From NCBI GenBank assembly GCA_033085395.1, contig JANQBS010000450.1, forward strand, positions 1 through 22,214: a stretch of DNA of 22,214 nucleotides, read 5' to 3'. Shown piece by piece: positions 1-9,662 of this stretch; within the stretch, counting starts at the first letter, position 1; each line of letters opens with the position of its first letter. A program made the position numbers and the translations under genes. The notes beneath the pieces are model-generated. The model was not told the DNA's origin. It made no database searches and was given only the letters and a program-made list of their open reading frames with translations. This DNA is from Xanthoparmelia taractica. Taxonomy: Eukaryota > Ascomycota > Lecanoromycetes > Lecanorales > Parmeliaceae.

Positions 1-130
1 AAAAGCTTAAGCGAACGCTTATATAATTATAAAATTCTATAAATAGATTAAAAAGATATTATTTTTTAAAAAAAGTTAAAAAAAAGTTAAAAACGACTAT
101 ATTCAATAGATACCTCACCTTTCCGACCCG
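1..130 (-). mobile_element. Truncated copy of a TA-flanked TIR element (MITE-like), cut by the window edge
   Basis: This stretch is the reverse complement of 20107-20236, with only a handful of differences over about 130 bases. Its outer end reads CCTTTCCGACCCG followed by TA at 131-132, matching the terminus of the complete copy at 20107-20377. The remaining 140 or so bases should lie left of position 1. Four of the seven differences I count are CA in the right copy versus TA here, so this copy is the more RIP-mutated of the two. A TA target site and short TIRs suggest the Tc1/mariner/pogo superfamily, non-autonomous, but no transposase is visible. Confidence 0.8.
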
Positions 131-132
131 TA

Positions 133-526
133 TTAATAATATATAGTTAAATATTACTATACTATTTAAAAGTCTATCTACTAGTCGAGCTTATTAATTA
201 ATCAACTTTAAAGTATTCTTCGAAATATATATATATTATATATTAAATAACTTAAATCGTTTAAAAATTACGTTAAATTTATTAATAAGAGCGATATTCT
301 ATTAAATAGTAGATAGTTAACACTTAGCGTATTTGCTAGTATTAGCGATATATATCTATCTCGTCGTAATTATTATATTTTTAGTATCTACTCTTTAAAT
401 ACTAAGTCGATATAGATTTAATACTACTTCGAAGAAGAGTTTTTAGAGTCTTCGTAGTCTATTTAAAATAAAAGTAGTTAGTTTCACTATACGTTTATTC
501 TTTCGTGATATTCTATAGTATAGTAT
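133..526. other. RIP-saturated AT-rich sequence, left flank of the retrotransposon insertion
   Basis: No gene can be supported here. CpA and TpG are almost absent and TpA is very frequent, while CpG persists, as expected after saturating RIP. It ends in AGTAT (522-526), the left target-site duplication of the retrotransposon. It should therefore have been contiguous with 7440 onward before insertion, making both parts remnants of an older repeat. Reverse-strand translations show only short frames with no recognisable domain. Confidence 0.7.
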
Positions 527-688
527 TGTCATGGAAAATAGGTCTGGGATTGATGGTTGAAAGTTGTTTAATTCTAAGGGCCGCAGTGACGGAGATCTGC
601 TGGGGAAACTAATACAAATTTGACCTAGTCTGCCCGATCCTTCCCCGATCTTCTCGAAATACCTTTGACATATAGAAATACCGTGACA
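527..688 (-). repeat. 3' LTR (left copy), 162 bp
   Basis: It starts TGTCATGG and ends CCGTGACA, giving near-perfect terminal inverted repeats. It is nearly identical to 7275-7434. Differences are mostly G-to-A or C-to-T in this copy, for example GTGACGG against GTGGCGG, and CTCGAAATACCT against CCCGAAATGCCT. Its base composition is far less AT-rich than its surroundings. Confidence 0.93.
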
Positions 689-970
689 ATATCCCACAAC
701 AATAAAGAAAAAACAAGCGATCTCGCTTGCTTAGATATTGCTGAAAGCATATAATATAGAAGTAGTTAGAATATTACAATAATAGTAACACAAATACCAC
801 AATTATTGACTAATATCTCCCTTCAATAATTATATAAACGCTATCGAGTAGAGGGAAGTAATTCTCGGTTAATAATACTCGTTGAGTCGTTTGAATATAG
901 TAATAAGATAAGTAGATATGAAGTAGTGTTAGATGATATTAGTAGTAGTAATTGTATTCTTATATTGTTA

Positions 971-1114
971 TATTAAGTCTTCGAAGTTGGTGAGATCTTT
1001 AACGTTATATCACTAGTTATATTTAGGCTCGTATCCCAACTATCTAATAAGATATTACGTGGCATATTCTCTGCCTTTTCGAATAACTCGCTTATTAAGA
1101 ATTCGCTCTACTTC
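971..1114 (-). pseudogene. Chromodomain at the C terminus of the retrotransposon polyprotein
   Basis: The minus-strand translation runs 48 codons in frame with the integrase. It shows EVERILNKRVIRKGREYAT, then YLIR, a stop where Trp is expected, LGYEPKYN, two stops, and YNVKDLTNFEDLI. This matches the chromodomain pattern of a beta strand with basic residues, Y-L-I/V-R/K-W-x-G-Y, an aromatic position and a C-terminal helix. In chromoviruses this domain follows integrase and directs insertion to histone H3 lysine-9-methylated chromatin; that role is family knowledge. The stops fit Trp codons (TGG) turned into TAG or TGA by RIP. Confidence 0.85.
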
Positions 1115-1639
1115 TTAGAACTTATACTTATCTATATTCTCTTTTATATATATATTATCTAACTAATTAGAGATAGAACGATTATACGAGTTAGAGTTAG
1201 AAGTAAAGATAGGCTCTAATTAAGCAATGCTGAAAATCGAATATATATTTCAATGCCTTGGAATAGCTAATTTGTAGGCCTATTTACCGACTTTCTATAG
1301 TATTTTAAAGAGATCGATATACTGCTAAGATAGCTTGATAGTGATAATAGTAGTAGTAATAATAGGAATGGAATAGTCTTTATATAGTCGTAGATAAGCT
1401 TAATCGCCCTTCTTGAGAAACATTAATTAATGCTTTCTATTATAGTGATATTTTTAATTTGCCTAAGCAAATAAGATAATATTAGCTACTTGAATATAAA
1501 TAACGATAGACTATAGTAGAGATACTTCTCTAAGTAGATTAAGTGACCTATTAGATTGAAACCTATAAGTTAGTTCGTTAAGAGTTTTGTTATTAATTAT
1601 AGTTGAGATCAAGTTATTAAGTAAAGCTTATATTCGCGG

Positions 1640-2100
1640 GAGGACTGACGGCTAAAGAGCGGGATTCTACATAATATGTAGATAGAATCGTAATACTATT
1701 TCCGCTATTTGATTAATTCTTTCGCTACTTTTATTTATCTAAAGATAATAAATAATCGAATAAAATAACTTCACTTCGAGCTTCTTAAAGAGCTCCGATT
1801 AAAGCTTAGAGAGGAACTTTCTATTACGATCCGTGAGTAAAATTCTTAGGATTCCCTAGTTTATAATATTAAGTCTATTAAGTAATGCAGTAGTTTATTA
1901 AGCGATAGAATAGTTCTTTTTCTTAGGCACGAAAGTTATCTTTTTTATAAACTTATCTATTATAGAAAGAATAATATCGAACTTCTCGACTAATTCTAAA
2001 AGTATTAAAATAAAATCTAGAGTGAGTGTATAAAATAATATTAACGAAGACTCGATTGACTATAGAAAGTTATAAGGGCGATACCGACGTATTTAAAGAA
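1640..2100 (-). pseudogene. Integrase catalytic core (DD35E), RIP-degraded
   Basis: The first catalytic Asp lies in FYTLTLDFIL (codon 2017-2015). The second is in ILLTDRNRKFLSKL (codon 1831-1829). The Glu is in NKSSERINQIAEIVLRF (codon 1723-1721). D and E are exactly 36 codons apart, giving DD35E, and all three residues survive. The position before the Glu motif, expected to read HPQTDG, is YYL-stop-IN, with His-to-Tyr, Gln-to-stop and Asp-to-Asn as RIP predicts. The zinc-binding HHCC region should lie just upstream, at higher coordinates, but I could not place it confidently. Interrupted by stops, it is non-functional. Confidence 0.88.
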
Positions 2101-3329
2101 TAAGGCATTGAGGATAGAATCTAATATACTATCGAAGATGCTTAACTAATTTATAAATATATTATATATTCGAAATCCTCTTATAAGACCTCTTAAATCT
2201 CAAATAATTATCTTTATAAGCTATTTCAAGAATGGCTTTAATTATACTTTGAGGTATATAAAGACGTTACACGCCGGTAAGCTTGCTAATATAGAAGAAA
2301 AGATTTTAATACTTCTATATAGTATCTATATGTCTATCACGAATAAAAGAAAGATTAATAACGTTCTCGTTGATATTCTTATTCTTAGCTATTAAAGTAG
2401 AGATTCTAACGTAGAATAAGTCTATCTTATAGCCATCTTCGAGGCCTTTAAGAAACGTAGAACTTATCTTTATAAGTGCAATAATAAAGAGAGTATTTAG
2501 CTTATTATGCTTATTAGAAAGAGATGTAATATTAATACTTATAAGCCTTGAAAGTGCATCGAGAACGATATACTCTTTTTTAAACTTATATCGAATATTA
2601 AGACGAAATTATCTAAGAAATTAAGAAGCTCTAATAAGACGAACGTTTATTCTTATAATAGAATTCGTTGAAGTAATTAATAATTATTTCATAATATCTA
2701 GAATAATAGAATAATCTATTTGAATAATAGTAGTATACTGCGAAGAGTCTATTAAATATCTTATTTTCTTAAGCACTCAGACAAAGCCTACTACTTCTAG
2801 CTCTATTAATTAGTAGTTCTTCTCAGCCTAAGTTAGGCCTCGAGAAAAAAACATAATTATTTGAATTGTAGTACGGGGCGACCATTTATTCGAATTGAGT
2901 TCTTCGTTAACATAAAAGACTTATACTTCAAAACCGAATTTTTTTAAAGTATTCAAATCTACTCAAATTAATTTATTGAGATCGTGATAAATAAGCATAG
3001 AAGATTAAGATAATGCTACTTATAGATTATCAAAACTCGCTTATTCTAGCTTAATTAATAAAGGTAATTTAAAGCGTAATAAATAGATATAACGAGGATT
3101 ACCTTTAACCGAAGCTTCTTTTAAAAGCCTTGTCTTGAGATTCTACAAAGATACTATAAGCTATATATAGTAATAAACCGAGCTACGGAGATAGCCTATA
3201 AGATCAAGATAATGCTCTAAATCTTTAAGAATTGCGGGGTAGTTTAGCTTAATAATCGCTTTAAGTTTATTATTTATAATAGTTATTTTTAGAGAATTAA
3301 TATATCGATTAAATAGATTAATATTTAAG

Positions 3330-3912
3330 TATCTTAGAAAGATCTTTTTAGAGGCGATTAAAATATTATATTAAATTAGAAGTTAGAAAAGTCTTCTTAA
3401 GTGATAGATGTGCTCGGAGAAACTTTCAGAACCAACGATAATATTATTAATATAGGCTTATGCGAATTTAAGAGCTCTTAGAATATAATTAATTCTTCTT
3501 TATACGTAGGCAATTAAGTTTATATATCCTATGATTGAAATATTAAATGTTTTCTATTCTCGATGCGTGACTATCGTAAGCATATATCGAAAGTCGAGAT
3601 ATATAAGTCATTAATAGAAGAATAATACTACATTCAGCACAGTCAAATGAATGTAACTAAGTAGTTTTAAGATAATATCTAATTAAAGAGACACGAGATA
3701 GACGTCTAATACAATAAGATTATTCAGCCCACGAATATTAATTACTACTCTATTCTTTCTTTCATTATTTGATAGAGTTTTTCAAATAACGAAGACAGGA
3801 TAGCTAAACGGAGTTAACTGCTTAATGTATTTTAGCCGATCTTACTACTGCAGAGCATTAAAGATTTTATTAACTACTATCTTATCTGTCAAATTAAGGG
3901 GATAGACTTTCG
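3330..3912 (-). pseudogene. Reverse transcriptase domain with mutated active site
   Basis: Recognisable blocks on the minus strand include VYPLNLTDKIVVNKIFNALQ, then TPFSYPVFVI, RVVINIRGLNNLIVLDVYLV, and NNIIVGSESFSEHIYHLRRL. They match the fingers and palm of Ty3/Gypsy reverse transcriptase. The catalytic Y-x-D-D box reads YINN (codons 3454-3443): both Asp codons GAT have become AAT, a G-to-A change expected from RIP. Trp and Gln positions are stops. An RNase H region should follow between about 2700 and 3300, but I did not resolve its catalytic residues. Confidence 0.9.
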
Positions 3913-4495
3913 CTCTTTTACTGCTAAATAATCTTAACTATTAATTATTTCGAAGAGAAAGCTTCATTTATTTATCTTATAACACTTTAATAAAATCTTT
4001 ATTCTTTTATAGAGACGAAAACTCATTAACTAAGTTGGTCAATTGCTACTTTTTTAGCTTATTTTCATAAATTATTATATCGTTAGAAAGCTTTAATTTC
4101 GTTATTTATATAGAGATATTAGTCGAAATATAATTAATTAAAGACGAGAAACTATTAGCTAAACTTATTAACGTAACAGTCGCAAAAGTGACTGCTTTCT
4201 TTACTCAACTGGAGGAAGATTCAGCAAAGAAGATATTTTCGTAGTCGACTTCTTATAGTATTCTTAAGTGAAATTTCTTAGAAATCTATATAGTATAATT
4301 AGTCTTATTTTTGACTATTATATCGACAATATTAATATTAATTATATAAGCATATATGATTAAATTGTGCTGCTTTGCAGGTTCGAAAATAAAGTCTCTA
4401 TTAGATAGATTCTTAGACGTAATTATAGATAGAATTTATTAAGCTCGAGAGGCGATTATAAATACTTTCTATGCTCGAATTGATCGTTTTATATA

Positions 4496-4792
4496 CTAAT
4501 CGATATTATAAGTTATGATTTTAATAATAATATCACAACTATTAATATATGCTTCGTTCTTACTCACATCAAGCATAATTTTCTTTAATCCCATAATATT
4601 ATTTCTTATTAGTAGATTTATCTTCAAATTATTAATCAAATAAATCTCTCTCGTAATATAAGCGAGAGTTTTATTCTTATTTCTTTTGAGATCTAGGAGA
4701 TATATAAGGATAAGTATATATTTATTAATGTTATATATTGTAGAATTAAGCTCTTTAACACGCAGATAAGATAATATCTTTCTAATTTTCAC
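4496..4792 (-). pseudogene. Retropepsin-like aspartic protease region of Gag-Pol
   Basis: A 98-codon stretch free of stops contains KIRKILSYLRVKEL, then KTLAYITREIYLINNLKINL and LIRNNIMGLKKIMLDVSKNE, ending NSCDIIIKI. The pattern 'REIhLVdxLkanlLIGnDIlGpe...IDi.k..a.I.SC' is characteristic of the protease segment in fungal Gypsy polyproteins. The conserved I-G-x-D-I-L/M-G is degraded to IRNNIMG, consistent with G-to-A mutation. It is in the same frame phase as Gag, reverse transcriptase and integrase. This is not an independent gene: the apparent start Met is only the point after the last upstream stop. Confidence 0.75.
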
Positions 4793-5038
4793 CTTAGGTA
4801 GTAGAGATAAAAGTTATTGCTTATTAGCCAATGTTATATTAATTTCTAAATTAGCATATTCTTTCTTATTCTTAGTTGTATTTGATATGAATCGTAGTGA
4901 AATGTAAGTATAATTCCAGTTACGAAAGCTAAAACCAGTGCCTAATCTAGCTCTATCCTTGGAGTCTAACTAAATAATCTCTATAATAAAAGTATTAATA
5001 TTCGTTTATATATTTGTCGGAAGTGGTAGTTTAGAATA

Positions 5039-5104
5039 ATATTCGACTCGTAAATACTTATATAATTTCGACTTAGAAGAGAAAGTCAAATTACAATTTC
5101 TATA
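5039..5104 (-). pseudogene. C2HC/C2H2-like zinc finger in the Gag-Pol linker, zinc ligands mutated
   Basis: The translation YRNCNLTFSSKSKLYKYLR followed by VEY aligns to C-x2-C-x12-H-x4-C if three Tyr are restored to Cys, His and Cys. TGT/TGC to TAT/TAC and CAT to TAT are both RIP transitions. The frame phase matches the rest of the polyprotein. This F-x5-L-x2-H layout is a C2H2-style finger, not the retroviral C-x2-C-x4-H-x4-C knuckle. The original ligands are inferred. Confidence 0.55.
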
Positions 5105-5789
5105 GTACGTTTGAATACCGATAAATTTAGCAAAGGAATTATTATAATATTAATTATTCAACTCATTAAAATTATAATCTAACTACTTCTAATAGTTATT
5201 TATTTTAGTATTCTATTAAAGCGTATTTTCTTTCGCTTGATTAGAATTTTCTTGCTTATTTTTAGTAATCGCTTCTACTTGATAAGTAGTAGCCTTAGAT
5301 CTAAAATTCTACTAAAATTATTAACGATTTTCGAAATTGTTTGGACTTTCGAATTTTCGATCTAATAGTCGATTCGTTAAATTTAACGTGTTTTACTACC
5401 CTCTCGCTTACATGAAAGATCTTTAATTCGTGTCTTGTTGTGATCGTGAATTGTAGCGAGAATTTAATTAATAGTCGTACTATTAAGGGCGGTAAGTATT
5501 TTGATCAAAGAAGTTAGAAGGTCGAAATGGTGGCTGCTGACGATACGATTGCTCGTATTACTGCTGCTGTTCAAATGGCTGAAAAATTAAATTAAATTAA
5601 TTCTGCTAACCTTAACGAATTGAAGTCGGATTTGAAAGGCCTTTCTGAAATGCGTTCTCCTGTGCATTTCGATAGATATTTTTACGTTAATTCTACTGAT
5701 TTTGCTGAGATCTTTAAATAAAAGCCTAATACTGATACTATCTAATGTGTAGCTTAAATCAAGCTATCTTCTTCATATTAAGCATTTAA

Positions 5790-6780
5790 ATAAAGCTTAT
5801 AATAATAGTAGCTGAATTTAATAGATCGATAAAGACTCGTAGCTCTGGTACGATCCCTTAATAGGTAAATATTAACTAATTTTAAATACCCTTAATATTA
5901 GCTAATTTTATATATCTAATAACTACTTGCATATAGCTAGCAGGCTCTCGTCGAGAACGAGTATCTGTTAACGTATACTTCTCTATAGTTAGGTTTGAGA
6001 GTGTCACGCCTGATAATTCCTTGAATCTTATAGAGAGAGCTCTATATTATTCTTTTACTCCACTATCTTCTATACGAAGATCTCTTCGCTTTAGATTTGA
6101 TAGCTCTAAGATATATTAAGTAAGTGTAGAATCACGAAAATAAGTATTTATATTAATACGAACTATAGCTTCTTCTTTCACAGCTATCAAATTATAAATT
6201 CTTTTAATAAATAGAATTATATTACGATAATACACGTTCTTTCCCACAGTTATAATCTCACCCTCTTCGTAAGACTTATTTAGAAAAGAATCAAAATAGT
6301 TTAATTCTATAGTATTCCATTTGCTATTAGAACTCGGTGCTCCTACGGATTCTACTGTGGTCGGTTCGAGTTCTTCTAACTCTTCTAGCGGGCCTCGTTC
6401 TCCCTTAGATTTAGTAGATAATTGCAAGTTATTAATAATATTTGTGACGACGGAGTTGATAGCATTATTAATCATATCTTATAATTGTTGAGCTATGAAA
6501 TTAATAGTTATTTTAGGTGTAGTTTAACTCGATTAATTACGAGAAGTGCTTGAATCACTTAAATTAATCGTATCTATAGCAGTAGAATCCTCATGGCTTT
6601 CTAGTGGAGGCGATAATAGAGAAGACGATTTATCTAATAAAGAATTACGATTATTGCTAGTAGAATTATTAGCAAAATTATTAGAAGAATTATTAGTAGA
6701 ATTGTCGTTATTAATATTAGTAGAATTATTATTAGTTAATAATTAATTAGATATATTTTTAGTAGAAAAAGGATTAAAGA
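5790..6780 (-). pseudogene. Gag region of the retrotransposon
   Basis: From 6475 down to 6116, 119 codons are open. They contain NTIELNYFDSFLNKSYEEGE, then IITVGKNVYYRNIILFIKRI and EEAIVRININTYFRDSTL. I recognise this as the capsid-like Gag core of fungal Gypsy elements, normally W-x-P-x-x-L-G-Y-F-D-P...G...V-G-K-D-V-x-Y-R-N-V. The frame continues below 6116 through stops. Upstream, 6736-6546 encodes an Asn/Ser-rich low-complexity stretch (STNNSSNNFANNSTSNN) in the same phase, then SRN-stop-SS-stop-TTPKITINF, where Gln codons have probably become TAA. The true start is therefore upstream of 6475, perhaps near 6800-7000, and was not found. Confidence 0.75.
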
Positions 6781-7253
6781 GTAAGTTTCTAAGAGACTAA
6801 ATAACTTACTCGAAACGCCGAATAGATTTACGAAAAGTAGGTTTATTAACGACTTAGTTAGATAATCAACGATCTTAAAATAAGGAATATATAATTATTC
6901 GTAATAAACTAGCAGAATTAGAGGTAGCAAATAACCTAGTAGACCTAAGAGTGTTAAACGTGAGATACTTATAAATCTCTTTAATATCGTTAGATATTAA
7001 ATTAGCGTATTTATAATCGATGGCAATAAACTCCTAAATATTAAATGCGAGACTAAGTACTTATCTATCTACTAAAGTAGTTAGCGTTGATTTATAAGGC
7101 TAATTAATAAAAATAAGGGGCTTTTAATAGGCAAAGAAGCTAATAAGATCTTATTAATCTAATAGCTTACTTATTTAATAAATTCGGTGACGATAAGTGA
7201 AGTATAATAATAAAGGACTTCTTCTAATCGATTCGACAGTTGGTTAATATCGA

Positions 7254-7271
7254 AATCAAGCGTTGCTATTA
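7254..7271 (-). other. Candidate primer binding site
   Basis: Three bases inside the 5' LTR, the minus strand reads TAATAGCAACGCTTGATT. If the leading TAA was TGG before RIP, this would be TGGTAGCAACGC, the usual form complementary to a tRNA 3' end (...CCA). I do not know which tRNA. The position is right; the tRNA match is conjecture. Confidence 0.3.
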
Positions 7272-7274
7272 TAT

Positions 7275-7434
7275 TATTATGGAAAATAGGTCTGGGATTG
7301 ATGGTTGAAAGTTGTTTAATTCTAAGGGCCGCAGTGGCGGAGATCTGCTGGGGAAACTTATACATCAGGCCTAGCCTGCCCGATCCTTCCCCGATCTTCC
7401 CGAAATGCCTTTGGCATACAGAAATACCGTGACA
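7275..7434 (-). repeat. 5' LTR (right copy), 160 bp
   Basis: It ends CCGTGACA and is followed by AGTAT (7435-7439), the second copy of the target duplication. Its outer start is TATTATGG where the other LTR has TGTCATGG, two RIP-type changes at the very edge. The body is less mutated than the left LTR: it keeps GCCTTTGGCATACAG where the other copy has ACCTTTGACATATAG. Confidence 0.93.
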
Positions 7435-7439
7435 AGTAT

Positions 7440-8700
7440 AGAATATAACTTTTAAATATTATTTTAAAACTAACTAAGATAGTATATACTTACGTAATAG
7501 ACTAATTTTATTTTAATAATAGATTAATTCGAATCGAAATACGCTAGTCTTAATAAACTTAGTTTACTATTTAACTTATATTAATTAATAAATTAACTAT
7601 TATACTCGTGTTTATTTAAACTATAAAGAATAATTACGATCTACTATATAGACGTTGTTTAGTAGGGAAATCTTAAGAAATAACGCGTCGCTCTAAGATA
7701 AAAACTCTTTTTTTCTCTATATTCTATTTTATCTAATTATATATCTTATAATTATATTCATATTTCGTATAATAATCGAGTTTCTTCAAATATTATTTAT
7801 ATATTACGTCTCTAATTCTATCTTTTACATTGATTTCTAATTAAGTCTTTTCGTTTCTATCGTTTTATAACTTTATTAGACTATCGATAAGAATAAAATC
7901 GATGAAGTAATTAGTGATAAGCTAAGATATACGCATTAAAGTTATTTATTTCTTCTCTCTCTTGTCTTAATTATATAACTAATCGTTTACTAAGAAGTAT
8001 TAAGCTAGAAGATCTATTTGTATTAGTTATTTCGCGGCTACTTTAGTCTTCTTCTTAATAGATAGCATTTATTGCATATCTTACGTTCCAGCGTTATCTA
8101 TTAGAATCTATCGTCTATTTATTAACTCGAAATAGAATAGTAAGATATGTATTTAATCTATATAGAATTTATAAAAAATTCTATACTCTTTAAATAGTAT
8201 ATAATTTAACTCTCTCGATCTTATTCTAGATCGCGAATCTATATTATTCTAATCGATATATATACTAGTATATCTTATATCTTTTCGATTACTAAGATTT
8301 CTTATGTTTTTAAATAATTATAACTAGATTTTAAAGAATTTTAACTATTTTAAGTAAATAGTTATAAATTATATATAAATTCTTTTATTTAATAAAAAGA
8401 TTTTTCTATTTATTAAATTTTAATATTATTATATTATTTTTAAAGAATATCTAACTATCTTTATTTTCTTTAATTTAGATATAGTCTAGTAAATATTTAG
8501 TTAACTTAAACTAATCGACTTTATAATATATAAAGCGCGAGAATATTATAGTTAAGTAAAAAGATTATTTAATTATTAATTAAATTTATTATTTAAATCT
8601 TAAAAATATAAAAAAAAATTAAATATAAAAACGATTATAGATTAGTATATATACTCGCTAAGATAATTCTATTAGATTTGCTATTATTCGCTTACTCTAC
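7440..8700. other. RIP-saturated AT-rich sequence, right flank of the retrotransposon
   Basis: No intact gene, RNA or assignable element is visible. Composition matches 133-526, with CpA/TpG rare and TpA and CpG retained. The two parts should have been joined before the retrotransposon landed. Translations of both strands are full of stops and I recognise no domain. The AT block ends abruptly around 8700, where CpA, TpG and GC-rich words reappear within about 20 bases. Confidence 0.6.
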
Positions 8701-8945
8701 CTATAGAACATTAGCTGGACCAGGGGATCCTTCCCCGCTGGAATTGAATGGAAACCGAGCGGAATAATCATTGCCTACTGTCCAGGACTAATTGTACCTC
8801 CGTATTATCGACGTATACGAAATCATTCCATCCAGCCTTCGCTCGAGATTATGTTTTATTAGAAATCAGATACCTTATCTCGACTACCTGCAGTACTTGA
8901 GGTTCCTAATCCCTGTTGAAATCATTTATCCAACAAGCGCACCCT

Positions 8946-9662
8946 ATGGATCCCCAAACGAAACCCAATCTCCACGACGAGCCATCCCAAACTCGACGCA
9001 AGATCTCAAAGCTAGAATCACAAAACCAATTCCAAGCCGACGAGATCCGCGCCCTCAAAGCCGAGACCCGCTCCTACCAGGCCGAACTCCGCTCCCTAAA
9101 CGACAAAATCCGAGCCCAGCACCTGCAAACGCTCCAAGAGACCTCCGCCCGCGAAATCGGCACGCAAGTCCGCCTGCGCTACCTAGAACAACACCGGCAG
9201 CGCATGGGCAAGCCCATCGGCGCGCTCGGCTACTCCCGCATCAAATGCGGCGATCGCGCCGCGCACCGCGGACGACCCGTCGTCGACGCCTTGCTCTGTC
9301 TAACGGGCCAAATGACGGATGCGGACGTCTATGCGGATCTCTACGGCGTAGGGCCGGAAACCATAGAGTTGCTAAAGGACGTCCCCGCGATCGTCGAGAT
9401 GGCGGGTTTTCGCGCTTCGTTGCGGAGTGAGGGACGGCTGACGGCGGAGTTTCAAACGCTGTTTGAACGCATGCGTGCGGTGGCGGGGACGTATGCCTCG
9501 CCCGTGGAGTTGAAGGCGGCGTTTGGCAAGGATAAGATGCTGCAGCGGTTGCAGGATGAGTTGCAGATTTGCTATGATGGGATTGTGGCTGCGAATCCGC
9601 CGCGTGGGAAGGCGGGATTCGGGATGAAGCAGACTGATCAAGTGAATTCCAACTCAATTTAA
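8946..9662 (+). CDS. Uncharacterised fungal protein with N-terminal coiled coil, 238 aa
   Basis: The frame is open upstream to a TTG at 8916, but 8946 is the first in-frame ATG, so I start there. Residues about 17-85 are rich in E, K, R, Q and L with heptad-like spacing (ISKLESQNQFQADEIRALKA), a likely coiled coil. Residues 92-120 hold the distinctive block ALGYSRIKCGDRAAHRGRPV followed by VDALLCLTG. A mostly helical region follows (DLYGVGPETIELLKDVPAIV, then EMAGFRASLRSEGRL) and a C-terminal helix ends near LQDELQICYDGIV. There is no signal peptide or membrane segment. I believe similar proteins of unknown function occur in other ascomycetes, but cannot check. It is the first gene inside the island, about 250 bases from the AT block, with no RIP-type stops. 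Confidence 0.65.
   Translation: MDPQTKPNLHDEPSQTRRKISKLESQNQFQADEIRALKAETRSYQAELRSLNDKIRAQHLQTLQETSAREIGTQVRLRYLEQHRQRMGKPIGALGYSRIKCGDRAAHRGRPVVDALLCLTGQMTDADVYADLYGVGPETIELLKDVPAIVEMAGFRASLRSEGRLTAEFQTLFERMRAVAGTYASPVELKAAFGKDKMLQRLQDELQICYDGIVAANPPRGKAGFGMKQTDQVNSNSI

Larger units (their letters stand above)
527..7434 (-). mobile_element. Complete Ty3/Gypsy chromovirus-type LTR retrotransposon, RIP-inactivated
   Basis: The element is bounded by two direct repeats (527-688 and 7275-7434) that begin TGTCATGG, or its mutated form TATTATGG, and end CCGTGACA. It is flanked by the 5-bp duplication AGTAT at 522-526 and 7435-7439. The coding strand is minus, so 7275-7434 is the 5' LTR. In order, the remnants are a Ser/Asn-rich Gag N terminus, Gag core, C2HC-like finger, aspartic protease region, reverse transcriptase, integrase and chromodomain. 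Landmark codons at 6736, 6475, 5110, 4792, 3454, 2017, 1831, 1723 and 1114 share the same frame phase, so I see one long Gag-Pol frame with no net indel. It is broken by stops that fit CAA/CAG or TGG mutation. It cannot make protein. The purine-rich TTGTTGTGGGATAT next to the 3' LTR (minus strand, ending at 689) is a candidate polypurine tract. Confidence 0.93.

Noticed and set aside
1..130. Telomere- or centromere-like interpretation of the AT-rich ends
   Set aside because: No TTAGGG arrays or tandem satellites are present. The AT richness is explained by RIP on transposons.
443..697. Minus-strand frame across the left LTR
   Set aside because: It merely spans the LTR and its RIP-mutated flank, and starts at the LTR edge by chance. 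The same applies to the frame at 7171-7365 over the right LTR.
5537..5710. Plus-strand frame starting MVAADDTIARITAAVQMAEK, resembling a Gag start
   Set aside because: It is the antisense of the retrotransposon Gag-Pol linker. The minus strand reads sensibly in the same phase as the other domains and the plus frame soon meets many stops.
6546..6746. Leu/Glu-rich plus-strand frame with VELL-like repeats
   Set aside because: It is the complement of the Asn/Ser-rich Gag N terminus, which is in phase with the rest of Gag on the minus strand.
8792..9430. 212-codon Arg/Pro-rich plus-strand frame
   Set aside because: It overlaps the 8946-9662 gene in another frame. Its composition is what a shifted reading of that gene produces, and it has no recognisable domain.
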